64,000 nt of DNA, from the NCBI RefSeq assembly GCF_026262575.1, contig NZ_JAPKFL010000016.1, forward strand, positions 92,670 to 156,669, read 5' to 3'. Below the pieces are notes generated by a model. That model had not been told where the DNA came from and did not search any database. It saw nothing but the letters and a program-made list of their open reading frames with translations. This DNA is from Streptomyces marinisediminis (GTDB taxonomy: Bacteria; Actinomycetota; Actinomycetes; Streptomycetales; Streptomycetaceae). The position numbers were made by a program, and so were the translations under genes. Below, in pieces: positions 17,836 through 25,311 of the stretch. Position 1 is the stretch's first letter, and every line of letters begins with the position of its first letter.

Positions 17836-19326
17836 ATGCTGGAGACCACCCACGACACGTGGCTGCGCCGTGCCGGGGAGCTGGCCCACCCCGTCCACCA
17901 CCACATCGACGGCGCGGCCGAGCCAGGCGGCGGGGCGGCGTTCACGGTGGTCTCCCCCCGGGACGGCAGCACGCTGGCCGAGGTGGCCGACGGCGGGGCC
18001 GCCGAGGTGGACCTCGCCGTGGCGGCGGCGCGGCGGGCCTTCGACCAAGGCCCGTGGCCCCGGATGGCGCCCGCCGACCGCGGCCGCGTCCTGCTGCGCC
18101 TGGCCGAGCTGGTCGAGGAGTGCCGCGAACGGCTCGCGCTGACCGTCAGCCTGGAGATGGGCAAGCCCATCACCGACGCCTGCGCGGTCGAACTGCGCGC
18201 GGTGGCCGCCACCTTCCGCTGGTACGGCCAGGTGGCGGACAAGCTCGCCGACACCTCCCCGCACACCGGTACGGACTCGCTCGCCCTGGTCACCCGGTAG
18301 CCCGCCGGGGTGGTCGGCGCGGTCGTGCCCTGGAACTTCCCGCTCACCCTCGCCTCCTGGAAGGTGGCCCCGGCCCTGGCCGCTGGGTGCGCGGTCGTCC
18401 TGAAGCCGTCGGAGTCCGCACCGCTGTCGGCGCTCGTGCTGGCGGAGCTGGCACAGGAGGCGGGGCTGCCGCCGGGCGTCCTCAACGTCGTCTGCGGCGA
18501 CGGCCCGACGGCGGGGCGGGCGCTGGGCCTGCACCCCGGGGTGGACGTGCTGGCCTTCACCGGGTCCACCGAGGTGGGCCGGCACTTCCTGCGCTACGCG
18601 GCCGACTCCAACCTCAAACGCGTCTGGCTCGAACTGGGCGGCAAGTCGCCCAACATCATCCTGCCCGACGCCCCGGACCTGGAACGGGCCGCGGCGACCG
18701 CCGCCTGGGGCGTCTTCTTCAACCAGGGCGAGATGTGCACCGCCCCCTCCCGGCTGCTGGTGCACTCCTCCGTCGCCGAGCACGTCGTCGACGCCGTGGT
18801 GGAACGGGCGCGCACCCTGCGGGTCGGCGACCCGCTGGACCCGGCGACCGAGATGGGCCCGCTGGTCGGCGAGGACCACCTGCGCCGCGTGCTGGCCCGC
18901 GTGGCAGCCGGGAGCGAGGACGGCGCCCGGCTGCGCGCCGGGGGCGCGCGGACCCTGACCGGCACGGGCGGCAGCTTCCTGGAACCCACCGTGTTCGACC
19001 GGGTCGACCCCGCGTCCCGGCTGGCCCGCGAGGAGGTCTTCGGACCGGTCCTGTCGGTGTTCGTCTTCGACGAGCCGGACGAGGCGGTGGCGCTGGCCAA
19101 CGCGACGGACTACGGGCTGGCGGCCGGGGTGTGGACCTCCGACCTGAGCACGGCCCACCGGATGTCCCGAGCCCTGCGGGCCGGCACGGTATGGGTCAAC
19201 TGCTACGAGGAAGGGGACCTGAGCGTGCCCTTCGGCGGGATGAAGCAGTCCGGCAACGGCCGGGACAAGTCCGTCCACGCGTGGGAGAAGTACACCGAGC
19301 TCAAGACCACCTGGGTGCGGCTGTGA
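17836..19326 (+). pseudogene. puuC: PuuC-like aldehyde dehydrogenase interrupted by an in-frame TAG
   Basis: The frame encodes a 496-residue NAD(P)-dependent aldehyde dehydrogenase of the gamma-glutamyl-aminoaldehyde type. After LALVTR a TAG stop at 18298-18300 replaces one codon, and the frame resumes with PAGVVGAVVPWNFPLTLASW without shift. Beyond it all key parts remain: VLKPSESAPLSA, FTGSTEVG, Glu in LELGGKSPNI, catalytic Cys in NQGEMCTAPSR and the PuuC-like end GMKQSGNGRDKSVHAWEKYT. One base change (GAG or CAG to TAG) explains it. The ATG at 17836 has GGAGG nine bases upstream. It overlaps the PuuD-like gene by GTGA. Either a recent nonsense mutation or a sequencing error; the second part lacks a strong start of its own. 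Confidence 0.85.
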
Positions 19327-20045
19327 GGCCCCTGGTCGCGGTCCCGGCGCGCTTCGCCGCCTCCGCCTCGGCGCTGCGCCACGCCGCGGAGGTGACCGCC
19401 CGGGCACTGGCGGAAGCGGTCTGGCGGGCGGGCGGCGAACCGGTGACCGTCCACCCGCACGCCCCCGGCGGCACGGCGGACCCCGGCGAGGTCGCCGCCC
19501 GGCTCGCCCGCTTCGACGGCGTGCTGCTGCCCGGCGGCGGTGACGTGGCTCCGCACCGCTACGGTGCGGCCGTAGCGCACGCGAGCGTCTACGACGTGGA
19601 CGACGTGCAGGACGGCTTCGACCTGGCGGTGGCACGCCGGGCGCTGGCCACGGGGATGCCGCTGCTCGCCGTCTGCCGCGGCCTGCAGGTCGTCAACGTC
19701 GCGCTGGGCGGCTCCCTGGAACAGGACATGGGCGGCCCGGTCGGCGAGCACCGTCACCGGGTGCACCCGGTGACGGTGTGCCGCGGCTCCCTGCTGGCCG
19801 GGGCGACGGGCGCCGGGACGGTCGCCGCTTCCTGCTACCACCATCAGCGGGTGGCCCGCCGGGGGGCGGGGCTGACCGTCGCCGCGCGGGCCGCCGACGG
19901 CACGGTGGAGGCGCTCGAACTGCCCGGCGCGTCCGGCTGGTTCACCGCCGTGCAGTGGCACCCGGAGGACACCGCGGCGCACGACCGGGCGCAGCAGGGC
20001 CTGTTCGACGCCCTGGTGCGCGCCGCGCGGGCGGCACGCGGCTGA
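19323..20045 (+). CDS. puuD: Gamma-glutamyl amine hydrolase, class I glutaminase (PuuD-like, peptidase C26)
   Basis: This 240-residue protein is a class I glutamine amidotransferase-like hydrolase. The nucleophile Cys lies in LLAVCRGLQVVNVALGG, and the His-Glu pair is in VQWHPEDT. LLPGGGDVAPHRYG and EQDMGGPVGEHRHRVHPV match PuuD (gamma-glutamyl-GABA hydrolase), which releases glutamate from gamma-glutamyl-blocked amino acids. GTG 19323 overlaps the stop of the puuC-like gene (GTGA), so its translation is coupled to the interrupted gene; the upstream amber stop may lower its expression by polarity. With the glutamine synthetase-like gene at 25312 it supports a gamma-glutamylation route for amine breakdown. 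Confidence 0.9.
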   Translation: MRPLVAVPARFAASASALRHAAEVTARALAEAVWRAGGEPVTVHPHAPGGTADPGEVAARLARFDGVLLPGGGDVAPHRYGAAVAHASVYDVDDVQDGFDLAVARRALATGMPLLAVCRGLQVVNVALGGSLEQDMGGPVGEHRHRVHPVTVCRGSLLAGATGAGTVAASCYHHQRVARRGAGLTVAARAADGTVEALELPGASGWFTAVQWHPEDTAAHDRAQQGLFDALVRAARAARG

Positions 20046-20092
20046 GGCGCCGCCCGGGTCCGCCGCGCTCGCGCGGGCGGTGGCCGGCGCGG

Positions 20093-20665
20093 TCAGGAGC
20101 GGGGACGCCGCCCGCTGCGCCGGGGCGCCGGGGCGGCGCCGTCCAGCAGGGCCAGGCGCCGCTCCTCCCCGTGGGCCTCCACCTGGAGCACGACGCGCCG
20201 CAGCACGTCGGCGGTGCGGCGGCACTCCTCGTCGCTGAGCTGGCCGACGACCCACGCCTCCTCCTCGTTGAACTCCGGGAAGAGCCGTCGCATCAGCGTC
20301 TCGCCCTCCTCGGTGAGACTGAGCACGGCGAGCCGGCCGTCGGTGGGGTGCCCGGAGCGCCGGACGAGCCCGCGCGTCTGGAGGGTGCGGGCGACGCCGG
20401 TGAGGGTGCCCTTGGAGATGCCGGCCTCCTCGGCCACGCGGCGGGTCTCCGATGCGCCCCAGATCCACACCACCCACAGGACGACGAAGGCCGTCCACGT
20501 CAGCTCCGCCTCGCGCAGAACGGAGTTCTCCAGGTGCTGCCGGACGGCGGCGGCGGCGCGGTGCATGTTGGCCACCACGGCCATCTGCTCGCGCCGCACG
20601 CGGATGCCGCCGAGCTTCTCCTCGACCAGCTTCTCGGCTTCGGTGATGGATCGCTGGCCGGGCAC
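20093..20665 (-). CDS. MarR-family regulator
   Basis: This 190-residue winged-helix regulator contains LTWTAFVVLWVVWIWGASET, RRVAEEAGISKGTLTGVART (recognition helix), LQTRGLVRRSGHPTDGRLAV (wing) and a C-terminal dimer helix. In enteric bacteria HpaR, also MarR family, represses the homoprotocatechuate operon, so this is a reasonable controller of the adjacent dioxygenase operon. GTG 20665 was chosen because GGAGG lies seven bases upstream; ATG 20671 is too close to that site. It may be the last gene of the 24960-20811 operon (145-base gap) or have its own promoter at the TTCGGGACCGAA palindrome (20693-20704). Its DNA site has not been proven; the GTTTG-N4-CAAAC boxes are candidates. Confidence 0.88.
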   Translation of the reverse strand: MPGQRSITEAEKLVEEKLGGIRVRREQMAVVANMHRAAAAVRQHLENSVLREAELTWTAFVVLWVVWIWGASETRRVAEEAGISKGTLTGVARTLQTRGLVRRSGHPTDGRLAVLSLTEEGETLMRRLFPEFNEEEAWVVGQLSDEECRRTADVLRRVVLQVEAHGEERRLALLDGAAPAPRRSGRRPRS

Positions 20666-20692
20666 AGGCATTCCTCCGTCGGCGGGTGACCG

Positions 20693-20704
20693 TTCGGGAC
20701 CGAA
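20693..20704. promoter_or_regulatory. TTCGG-GA-CCGAA palindrome upstream of the MarR gene
   Basis: A perfect 12-base inverted repeat 28 bases upstream of the chosen MarR start, in the promoter position. It could be an autoregulatory site. It is different from the GTTTG-N4-CAAAC boxes. Confidence 0.35.
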
Positions 20705-20810
20705 TTGTACGGCCGCGCGGGCCGGGGCCGCCGCTGGCCCGCGCGGCCCCGGTCGGCCCTGGCTCGCCCGGGGCGTCGCGGGGCCGCCGCCGCGGGAGCG
20801 GCCGGGGCCG

Positions 20811-21659
20811 TCAGGAGCGCCGGGGCGGCCGGACGCCGCGCAGTTCCCAGTCCCCGCCGAGCGCGGTGGAGCGCACCTCCTCCGACTCCGTGGGCTGTGC
20901 TCCGACGTCGGTGCGGACGGGGACGGGGCCGGTCGCGATGTGGTTGACCAGCCGTCCCAGCCCCTCCACCTCGACCTCGACCACGTCGCCGGGGCGTACC
21001 GGCCGGGAGTTGGCCGGGGTGCCGGAGAGCAGGACGTCACCGGGGCACAGGGTGATGGTGCGGGCGATGTCCGCGACGAGGTAGTGCATGTCCCACTCCA
21101 TCTCGTCGGTGGAACCGTCCTGCACCACCTCCCCGTTGACGTAGGTGCGCAGCGACTTGCCGCGGAAGTCCCAGTCGGTGACCAGGCCGGGGCCCAGCGG
21201 ACACAGGGTGTCCGACCCCTTGACGCGCAGCATGGAGCCCGCGTCGGTGTCGCGGAAGTCGTGCAGGCCGTAGTCGTTGGCCACCGTGTACCCCGCGATG
21301 TAGGCACCGGCCTCGCCGGGGGCGATGTTGCGGCACGTCCGGCCGATGACGATGGCGACCTCGCCCTCGTAGTTGAGCCAGGCGCAGCCGGCGGGGCGGA
21401 CGACGGCCCCCCGGTGCGCGTTGAGCGCCGAGACGGGCTTGTGGAAGTAGGTCGGCGCCGGGCCGAGCGGGATGCCGAACTCCTCCACGCGGCTGCGGTG
21501 GTTGAGGTGGACCGCGATCACCTTTGTGGGGGTGACGGGCGGCAGGTGCGTCGCCTCGCTGGCCCGCACCCGGCGGCCGTCGCCGGCGACGAGGTCGTCT
21601 CCGGCCGTGACGGTCTGGACGACGGCGCCGTCCAGGAGGATGCGGCGGTACTCAGGCAT
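20811..21659 (-). CDS. Fumarylacetoacetate hydrolase family enzyme (HpaG/HpcE-like)
   Basis: This 282-residue protein belongs to the FAH superfamily. Conserved parts are KVIAVHLNHRSRVEEFG, PTYFHKPVSALNAH, the acidic metal ligands in LNYEGEVAIVIG and ANDYGLHDFRDTDAG, and VLLSGTPANSRPVRPGDVVE. In the homoprotocatechuate pathway HpaG/HpcE decarboxylates and isomerises the ring-cleavage acid. The family also includes acylpyruvate hydrolases, so the exact step is inferred from neighbours. The ATG at 21659 overlaps the dioxygenase stop by eight bases, and the order dehydrogenase-dioxygenase-FAH is a typical meta-cleavage operon. About 30 N-terminal residues precede the core. A second FAH gene, fused to RraA, lies at 44821. 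Confidence 0.9.
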   Translation of the reverse strand: MPEYRRILLDGAVVQTVTAGDDLVAGDGRRVRASEATHLPPVTPTKVIAVHLNHRSRVEEFGIPLGPAPTYFHKPVSALNAHRGAVVRPAGCAWLNYEGEVAIVIGRTCRNIAPGEAGAYIAGYTVANDYGLHDFRDTDAGSMLRVKGSDTLCPLGPGLVTDWDFRGKSLRTYVNGEVVQDGSTDEMEWDMHYLVADIARTITLCPGDVLLSGTPANSRPVRPGDVVEVEVEGLGRLVNHIATGPVPVRTDVGAQPTESEEVRSTALGGDWELRGVRPPRRS

Positions 21660-22602
21660 GGGCGGTCTCCCCGCTCGGGACGGACGTGGTGGCGGGGCGG
21701 CTCGCGGACGCGGACGCCGGTGCGGTCCAGCCGCCCGCGGGGCGGTCGAACCACAGGTGCGCCTGCCCGGTGCCGACCGAGTTCTCGTAGGCGCCGTACT
21801 GGCGGGCGCGCGCCGTGCAGCGGCTCTCGCCCAGGGCGCCCGCCAGCATCAGGTAGTGGGAGAAGCCCGCTTCGGGCCGGTGGACGCGGAACTCCGGCAT
21901 GGTGCGCAGGACCTCGTCGTGGCGGCCCTCGGTGAACCAGGCGATGCGCCGCAGGTCGGCCTCCCGCGCCTCGGGGGAGAAGATGTGCACGGGGTCGCTG
22001 GCCTCGTGGTCGCGCAGTTCGCGCAGCGGCCAGAAGGTGTGCGACAGGGCTCCGGAGGCGATGAGGAGCACCTTGCGGTCGGTCGCCGCGATGCCGTCGG
22101 CCAGGGCGCGGCCCAGGCGCAGGTGGTCCTCGACGTCGCCGGTCTGGCAGACGCCGATGGACACCCACCGCTTGTCGGGCAGCCCTTCGCCGAGGTACTT
22201 CCACAGGTTGAGGGTGGCGTAGTAGACGGGCAGGTACGGGTCGTCGATGGGGGTGATCCAGGTGCCGTGCTCCGCGGCGAAGGAGGCCACGCTGCGGGCC
22301 AGTTCGGGGTCGCCGGGGTAGTCGTAGGGCATGCGGCACATGCCGCGCGGCAGTTCCTCGGAGGTGTAGAGCCCGGCGCGGCGCGGCTGGGCGGTGACGA
22401 CGAACTCCACGGTGGTGGCCCAGTGCGAGTCCAGGACGACGACGGTGTCGTAGTCCGCCGTGGCGAACACGTCCTCGCGCAGCCGGCGCAGGCCGGTCAC
22501 CAGGGTGGTCTCCTGGCCCTCGTTGAGCTCGCGGCGGGTGTGTTCGGGCAGGACGATGGTGGGCACGTGCGCGAGCAGGCCCGCGCCGACGATCTCACCC
22601 AT
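21652..22602 (-). CDS. Class III extradiol dioxygenase (homoprotocatechuate 2,3-dioxygenase-like, LigB fold)
   Basis: This 316-residue protein is a LigB-type class III extradiol ring-cleavage dioxygenase. His 12 in GLLAHVPTIVLPEH and His 60 in VVVLDSHWATT are the expected Fe(II) ligands; a downstream Glu completes the facial triad. Features such as CRMPYDYPGDPELARSV and ASGALSHTFWPLRELRDHEA are typical of 3,4-dihydroxyphenylacetate 2,3-dioxygenase (HpcB). The last 35 residues are Ala/Ser-rich and not conserved. The gene sits between the hpaE-like and FAH genes with 8-base overlaps on both sides, a tight operon. Substrate is inferred as a catechol with a carboxylated side chain, from both neighbours and similarity. 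Confidence 0.9.
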   Translation of the reverse strand: MGEIVGAGLLAHVPTIVLPEHTRRELNEGQETTLVTGLRRLREDVFATADYDTVVVLDSHWATTVEFVVTAQPRRAGLYTSEELPRGMCRMPYDYPGDPELARSVASFAAEHGTWITPIDDPYLPVYYATLNLWKYLGEGLPDKRWVSIGVCQTGDVEDHLRLGRALADGIAATDRKVLLIASGALSHTFWPLRELRDHEASDPVHIFSPEAREADLRRIAWFTEGRHDEVLRTMPEFRVHRPEAGFSHYLMLAGALGESRCTARARQYGAYENSVGTGQAHLWFDRPAGGWTAPASASASRPATTSVPSGETAHA

Positions 22603-24067
22603 GGCGCGACCACCCTCCGGGTGCGGTGACGGCGTTCTTCAGGTCGCAGTAGAAGTCGAAGCTCCAGTTGCCGCCCTCCCGGCCGACGCCCGAGTGCCGG
22701 GAGCCGCCGAAGGGTGCCCGCAGGTCGCGGACGAAGAAGCAGTTGACCCAGACGGTGCCCGCGACGAGCTGCCGGGTGACGCGTTCGGCCCGGTCGCGGT
22801 CGCCGGTGGCGAGGGTGGCGGCCAGGCCGAAGCGGGTGCCGTTGGCGAGGTCGACGGCCTGCTGTTCCCCGGTGAAGGTCTGCAGGGTCAGCACGGGGCC
22901 GAAGACCTCCTCCTGGACGATCTCGGAGTCCTGGGCGACGTCGGCGAGCAGGGTGGGCCGGTAGTGCAGGCCGCCGAGTCCGGGGTGCGGACCGCCGCCC
23001 ACGACGGCGCGGGCCCCGGCGTCCAGGGCGCGCCGCACGAAACCGTCGATCCGCTCCAGTTGGCGGGGGTGGACGACGGGGCCGAGGTCGGTGGTCTCCT
23101 CGCGCGGGTCGCCCTGGACGAGCGCGTCGGCCCGCCGCGCGAACCGGCGGGTGAACTCCTCGGCGACGGAGGACTCCACCAGGATGCGGCTGGCCGCCAG
23201 GCAGACCTGGCCGGCGTTGTCGTACTGGCCGACGGCCAGCTCCACGGCCAGGTCGAGGTCGGCGTCGGCGAAGACCAGCAGCGGTGACTTCCCGCCCAGT
23301 TCGAGGCTGAGGGGGGTGAGGTTGGCCGCGGCAGCCCGGGCGATGCGCCGCGCGGTGGGCACGGAGCCGGTGAAGCTGATCCGCCGGATGTCCGGGTGGG
23401 CCGCGAGGGCGGCACCGGCCTCGGCCCCGTGGCCCTGGACGACGTTGAGTACGCCGTCGGGCAGTCCCGCTCCGGCGGCGATGTCGGCCAGCAGGGAGGC
23501 GGTCAGCGGCGACCACTCGGCCGGTTTGAGCACCACCGTGTTGCCCGCGGCCAGGGCGGGGGCGACCTTCCAGGTGGCCAGCATCAGGGGCGCGTTCCAC
23601 GGAGTGATCAGCGCGCAGGGGCCGGCCGGGTCCCAGGAGACGTGGTTGGTGTGGCCCCGGGTGTCGAAGTCCTGGTGTTCCAGGGCGAGCAGCCAGTCGG
23701 CGAAGAACCGGAAGTTGTGCGCCACCCGGGGCATCACGCCCCGGCGGTGCGAGCGCAGGAGGGCGCCGTTGTCCGCGGTCTCGACGCGGGCCAGTTCCTC
23801 CAGCCGCCGCTCCACACCGTCGGCGAGTGCGTGCAGGAGGCGGGCCCGTTCGGCCCGCGGGGTGGCGGCCCAGCCGGGGAAGGCGTCCCGGGCGGCGGCC
23901 ACGGCGGCTTCGATCTCCGGGGCGCCGCCGCGCGCCACCCGGGCGAGGGTGCGGCCGTCCAGGGGCGAGGGATCGGTGAACGTCTCACCGGAGGCGACGC
24001 GCCGGCCGCCGATCCAGTGGCGGGTGTCGACGGCGACGCCTTCGACGGTGGCGGTGTGTTCGGACAT
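22595..24067 (-). CDS. Aldehyde dehydrogenase, 5-carboxymethyl-2-hydroxymuconate semialdehyde type (HpaE-like)
   Basis: This 490-residue aldehyde dehydrogenase has PCALITPWNAPLMLATWKVA, VLKPAEWSPLTASLLADIAA, FTGSVPTARR, the general base Glu in LELGGKSPLLVF and the nucleophile Cys in NAGQVCLAASRI. The pattern HNFRFFADWLLALEHQDFDT, followed by THNHVSWDP-type spacing, and VWVNCFFVRDLRAPFGGSRH are typical of HpaE, which oxidises the semialdehyde released by ring cleavage. ATG 24067 begins MSEHTATVEGVAVDTRHWIG. The gene overlaps the dioxygenase start by eight bases. A second HpaE-like gene lies at 47257. The assignment rests on sequence type plus the neighbouring extradiol dioxygenase and FAH genes. 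Confidence 0.9.
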   Translation of the reverse strand: MSEHTATVEGVAVDTRHWIGGRRVASGETFTDPSPLDGRTLARVARGGAPEIEAAVAAARDAFPGWAATPRAERARLLHALADGVERRLEELARVETADNGALLRSHRRGVMPRVAHNFRFFADWLLALEHQDFDTRGHTNHVSWDPAGPCALITPWNAPLMLATWKVAPALAAGNTVVLKPAEWSPLTASLLADIAAGAGLPDGVLNVVQGHGAEAGAALAAHPDIRRISFTGSVPTARRIARAAAANLTPLSLELGGKSPLLVFADADLDLAVELAVGQYDNAGQVCLAASRILVESSVAEEFTRRFARRADALVQGDPREETTDLGPVVHPRQLERIDGFVRRALDAGARAVVGGGPHPGLGGLHYRPTLLADVAQDSEIVQEEVFGPVLTLQTFTGEQQAVDLANGTRFGLAATLATGDRDRAERVTRQLVAGTVWVNCFFVRDLRAPFGGSRHSGVGREGGNWSFDFYCDLKNAVTAPGGWSRHG

Positions 24068-24153
24068 GTGCGGTGCTCCAGTCGGCGGGCGCGGGGTGTC
24101 GTACGGGGATCGGGTCGGTGCGGGGGCCGTTGGGGGCGGGCCGGACGCGCCGG

Positions 24154-24960
24154 TCACCGGGCCCGGGAGGTGCCTGACGCGAGGAGCCTGCCGCCGTCCC
24201 AGACGACGCCGACCTGCCGGTAGTACGCCGCGATCGGCTCGCGGATCTCCAGGCGGGCCAGTTCCTCGTTCGGGGCCTCGAAGAGCTCCAGCTCGGCGTC
24301 GGCGGCCCACGCGGGCCCGGCCTCGAAGGCGGCGGCGCCGGACTCGACCAGTTCGTCCAGGGCGAGCCCGCCGCCCTTCTCGATGGAGGGCAGCCAGCGG
24401 TGGTGGGCCATGGGGTGACCGTTGACGAAGCCGCCCGTGGCCGAGGGCTCCCGCAGCTCCACCACCGCCTGGGCCAGCCGGCGGTCGCCGGCGGCCAGGG
24501 TGGCGCCGAACCGGGCTCCGGGGGCCAGCCGGGGAGCGGGCCCGTGGGGATGCGGCCGGGTCTGGTGGATCGAGCCGAGCTTCTTGGGGTAGCCCTGGTG
24601 GAGACCGCGGGCGAGCGCGAAGTCCTTGTCCACCCAGATGTGGACGCAGCGCGAGTAGACGCGCCCCCGGTGGGAGCAGCGCACGACCGCGAAGGCCTCC
24701 TTGTACTGCGCGCGCACGGGGTCCAGCAGTTCCTCGCCGGAGGCGCCGCAGGACTGCCAGTCGGCCCAGACGAGCGCGACGGCGCCCGGGTCCTCCTCGG
24801 CGAGTTCCAGCGGCTCGGGCAGCAGCTCGCGGACCCGGGCGGGGTCGGTGCGGTACTCGATGGTGATGAGGTCGCCCGAGTAGTGCCACGGGGGAGGGGG
24901 GATGAGCGACGACCGGCCGGTCGCCGTCTTGGGCGGGAAGTAGCCGCGGACGCCGGTCAC
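24154..24960 (-). CDS. Acetoacetate decarboxylase-like protein
   Basis: This 268-residue protein resembles the acetoacetate decarboxylase (ADC) superfamily: GRSSLIPPPPWHYSGDLITI at the start, EAFAVVRCSHRGRVYSRCVH, then a Lys pair in GYPKKLGSIHQTR at the position of the Schiff-base lysine. The family includes decarboxylases and also aldolase/dehydratase variants acting on oxo acids, so the reaction here is open. GTG 24960 has AGGAGG five bases upstream. It is the first gene of the operon ADC-hpaE-hpaD-FAH, 86 bases before the dehydrogenase gene, and lies behind a GTTTG-N4-CAAAC box. ADC-like proteins are not part of the standard homoprotocatechuate pathway, so it may serve an extra side-chain step. 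Confidence 0.85.
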   Translation of the reverse strand: MTGVRGYFPPKTATGRSSLIPPPPWHYSGDLITIEYRTDPARVRELLPEPLELAEEDPGAVALVWADWQSCGASGEELLDPVRAQYKEAFAVVRCSHRGRVYSRCVHIWVDKDFALARGLHQGYPKKLGSIHQTRPHPHGPAPRLAPGARFGATLAAGDRRLAQAVVELREPSATGGFVNGHPMAHHRWLPSIEKGGGLALDELVESGAAAFEAGPAWAADAELELFEAPNEELARLEIREPIAAYYRQVGVVWDGGRLLASGTSRAR

Positions 24961-24995
24961 ACGTGCCTCCTGTTCGCAGGGCCGTACGGTCTGCC

Positions 24996-25047
24996 GGGGA
25001 TGCGGGGATGCGGGGATGCGGGGATGCGGGGATGCGGGGATGCGGGG
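24996..25047. repeat. Tandem octamer repeat GGGGATGC, six copies plus four bases
   Basis: Bases 24996-25043 are six perfect copies of GGGGATGC, followed by GGGG. The array is in the 5' leader of the ADC-like operon, 36-87 bases before its GTG. It may form G-rich structures or be a slippage site. Confidence 0.9.
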
Positions 25048-25129
25048 CGGTGGGGGCCGGGCGCGTGGGCGCCCGGCGGCCCGGGCCGAGGCCGTCTCCG
25101 GGAGGGGGAGGAGGAGCGGCACGATAATC

Positions 25130-25143
25130 GTTTGAGCCCAAAC
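25130..25143. promoter_or_regulatory. GTTTG-N4-CAAAC operator before the ADC-hpaE-hpaD-FAH operon
   Basis: Sequence GTTTGAGCCCAAAC, perfect arms, flanked by AT-rich ATAATC and AACATAT. It is about 170 bases upstream of the GTG at 24960, in a position where the minus-strand promoter should lie. Confidence 0.6.
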
Positions 25144-25236
25144 AACATATCCGGGCCTCCGGCTCCGGTCAACACGCCTCCCGGCGGGCGGAAGGGTGCC
25201 GCCGCCCCCTTGCCCGCGCCGCCGCTCCCACTTACT

Positions 25237-25250
25237 GTTTGACCTCAAAC
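25237..25250. promoter_or_regulatory. GTTTG-N4-CAAAC operator before the glutamine synthetase-like gene
   Basis: Sequence GTTTGACCTCAAAC, perfect arms, 61 bases upstream of GTG 25312. Its immediate flanks (ACT before, GAAATGCGGG after) are almost the same as at the puuC promoter (17800), where GAATGCG follows. Confidence 0.6.
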
Positions 25251-25311
25251 GAAATGCGGGAAGGTCAGCTCGGGCCCGCCTGCCCGCCGCGTCCCGCCTG
25301 AGGAGCCCCTG

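Larger units (their letters stand above)
24961..25311. other. Divergent promoter region between ADC-like operon and glutamine synthetase-like gene
   Basis: About 350 bases with two GTTTG-N4-CAAAC boxes (25130 and 25237) and an octamer tandem repeat (24996-25047). No coding frame is supported. The arrangement suggests coordinated divergent transcription of both units. Confidence 0.7.

Noticed and set aside
24996..25047. CRISPR-like repeat
   Set aside because: Repeat units are 8 bases and adjacent with no spacers; it is a simple tandem array.
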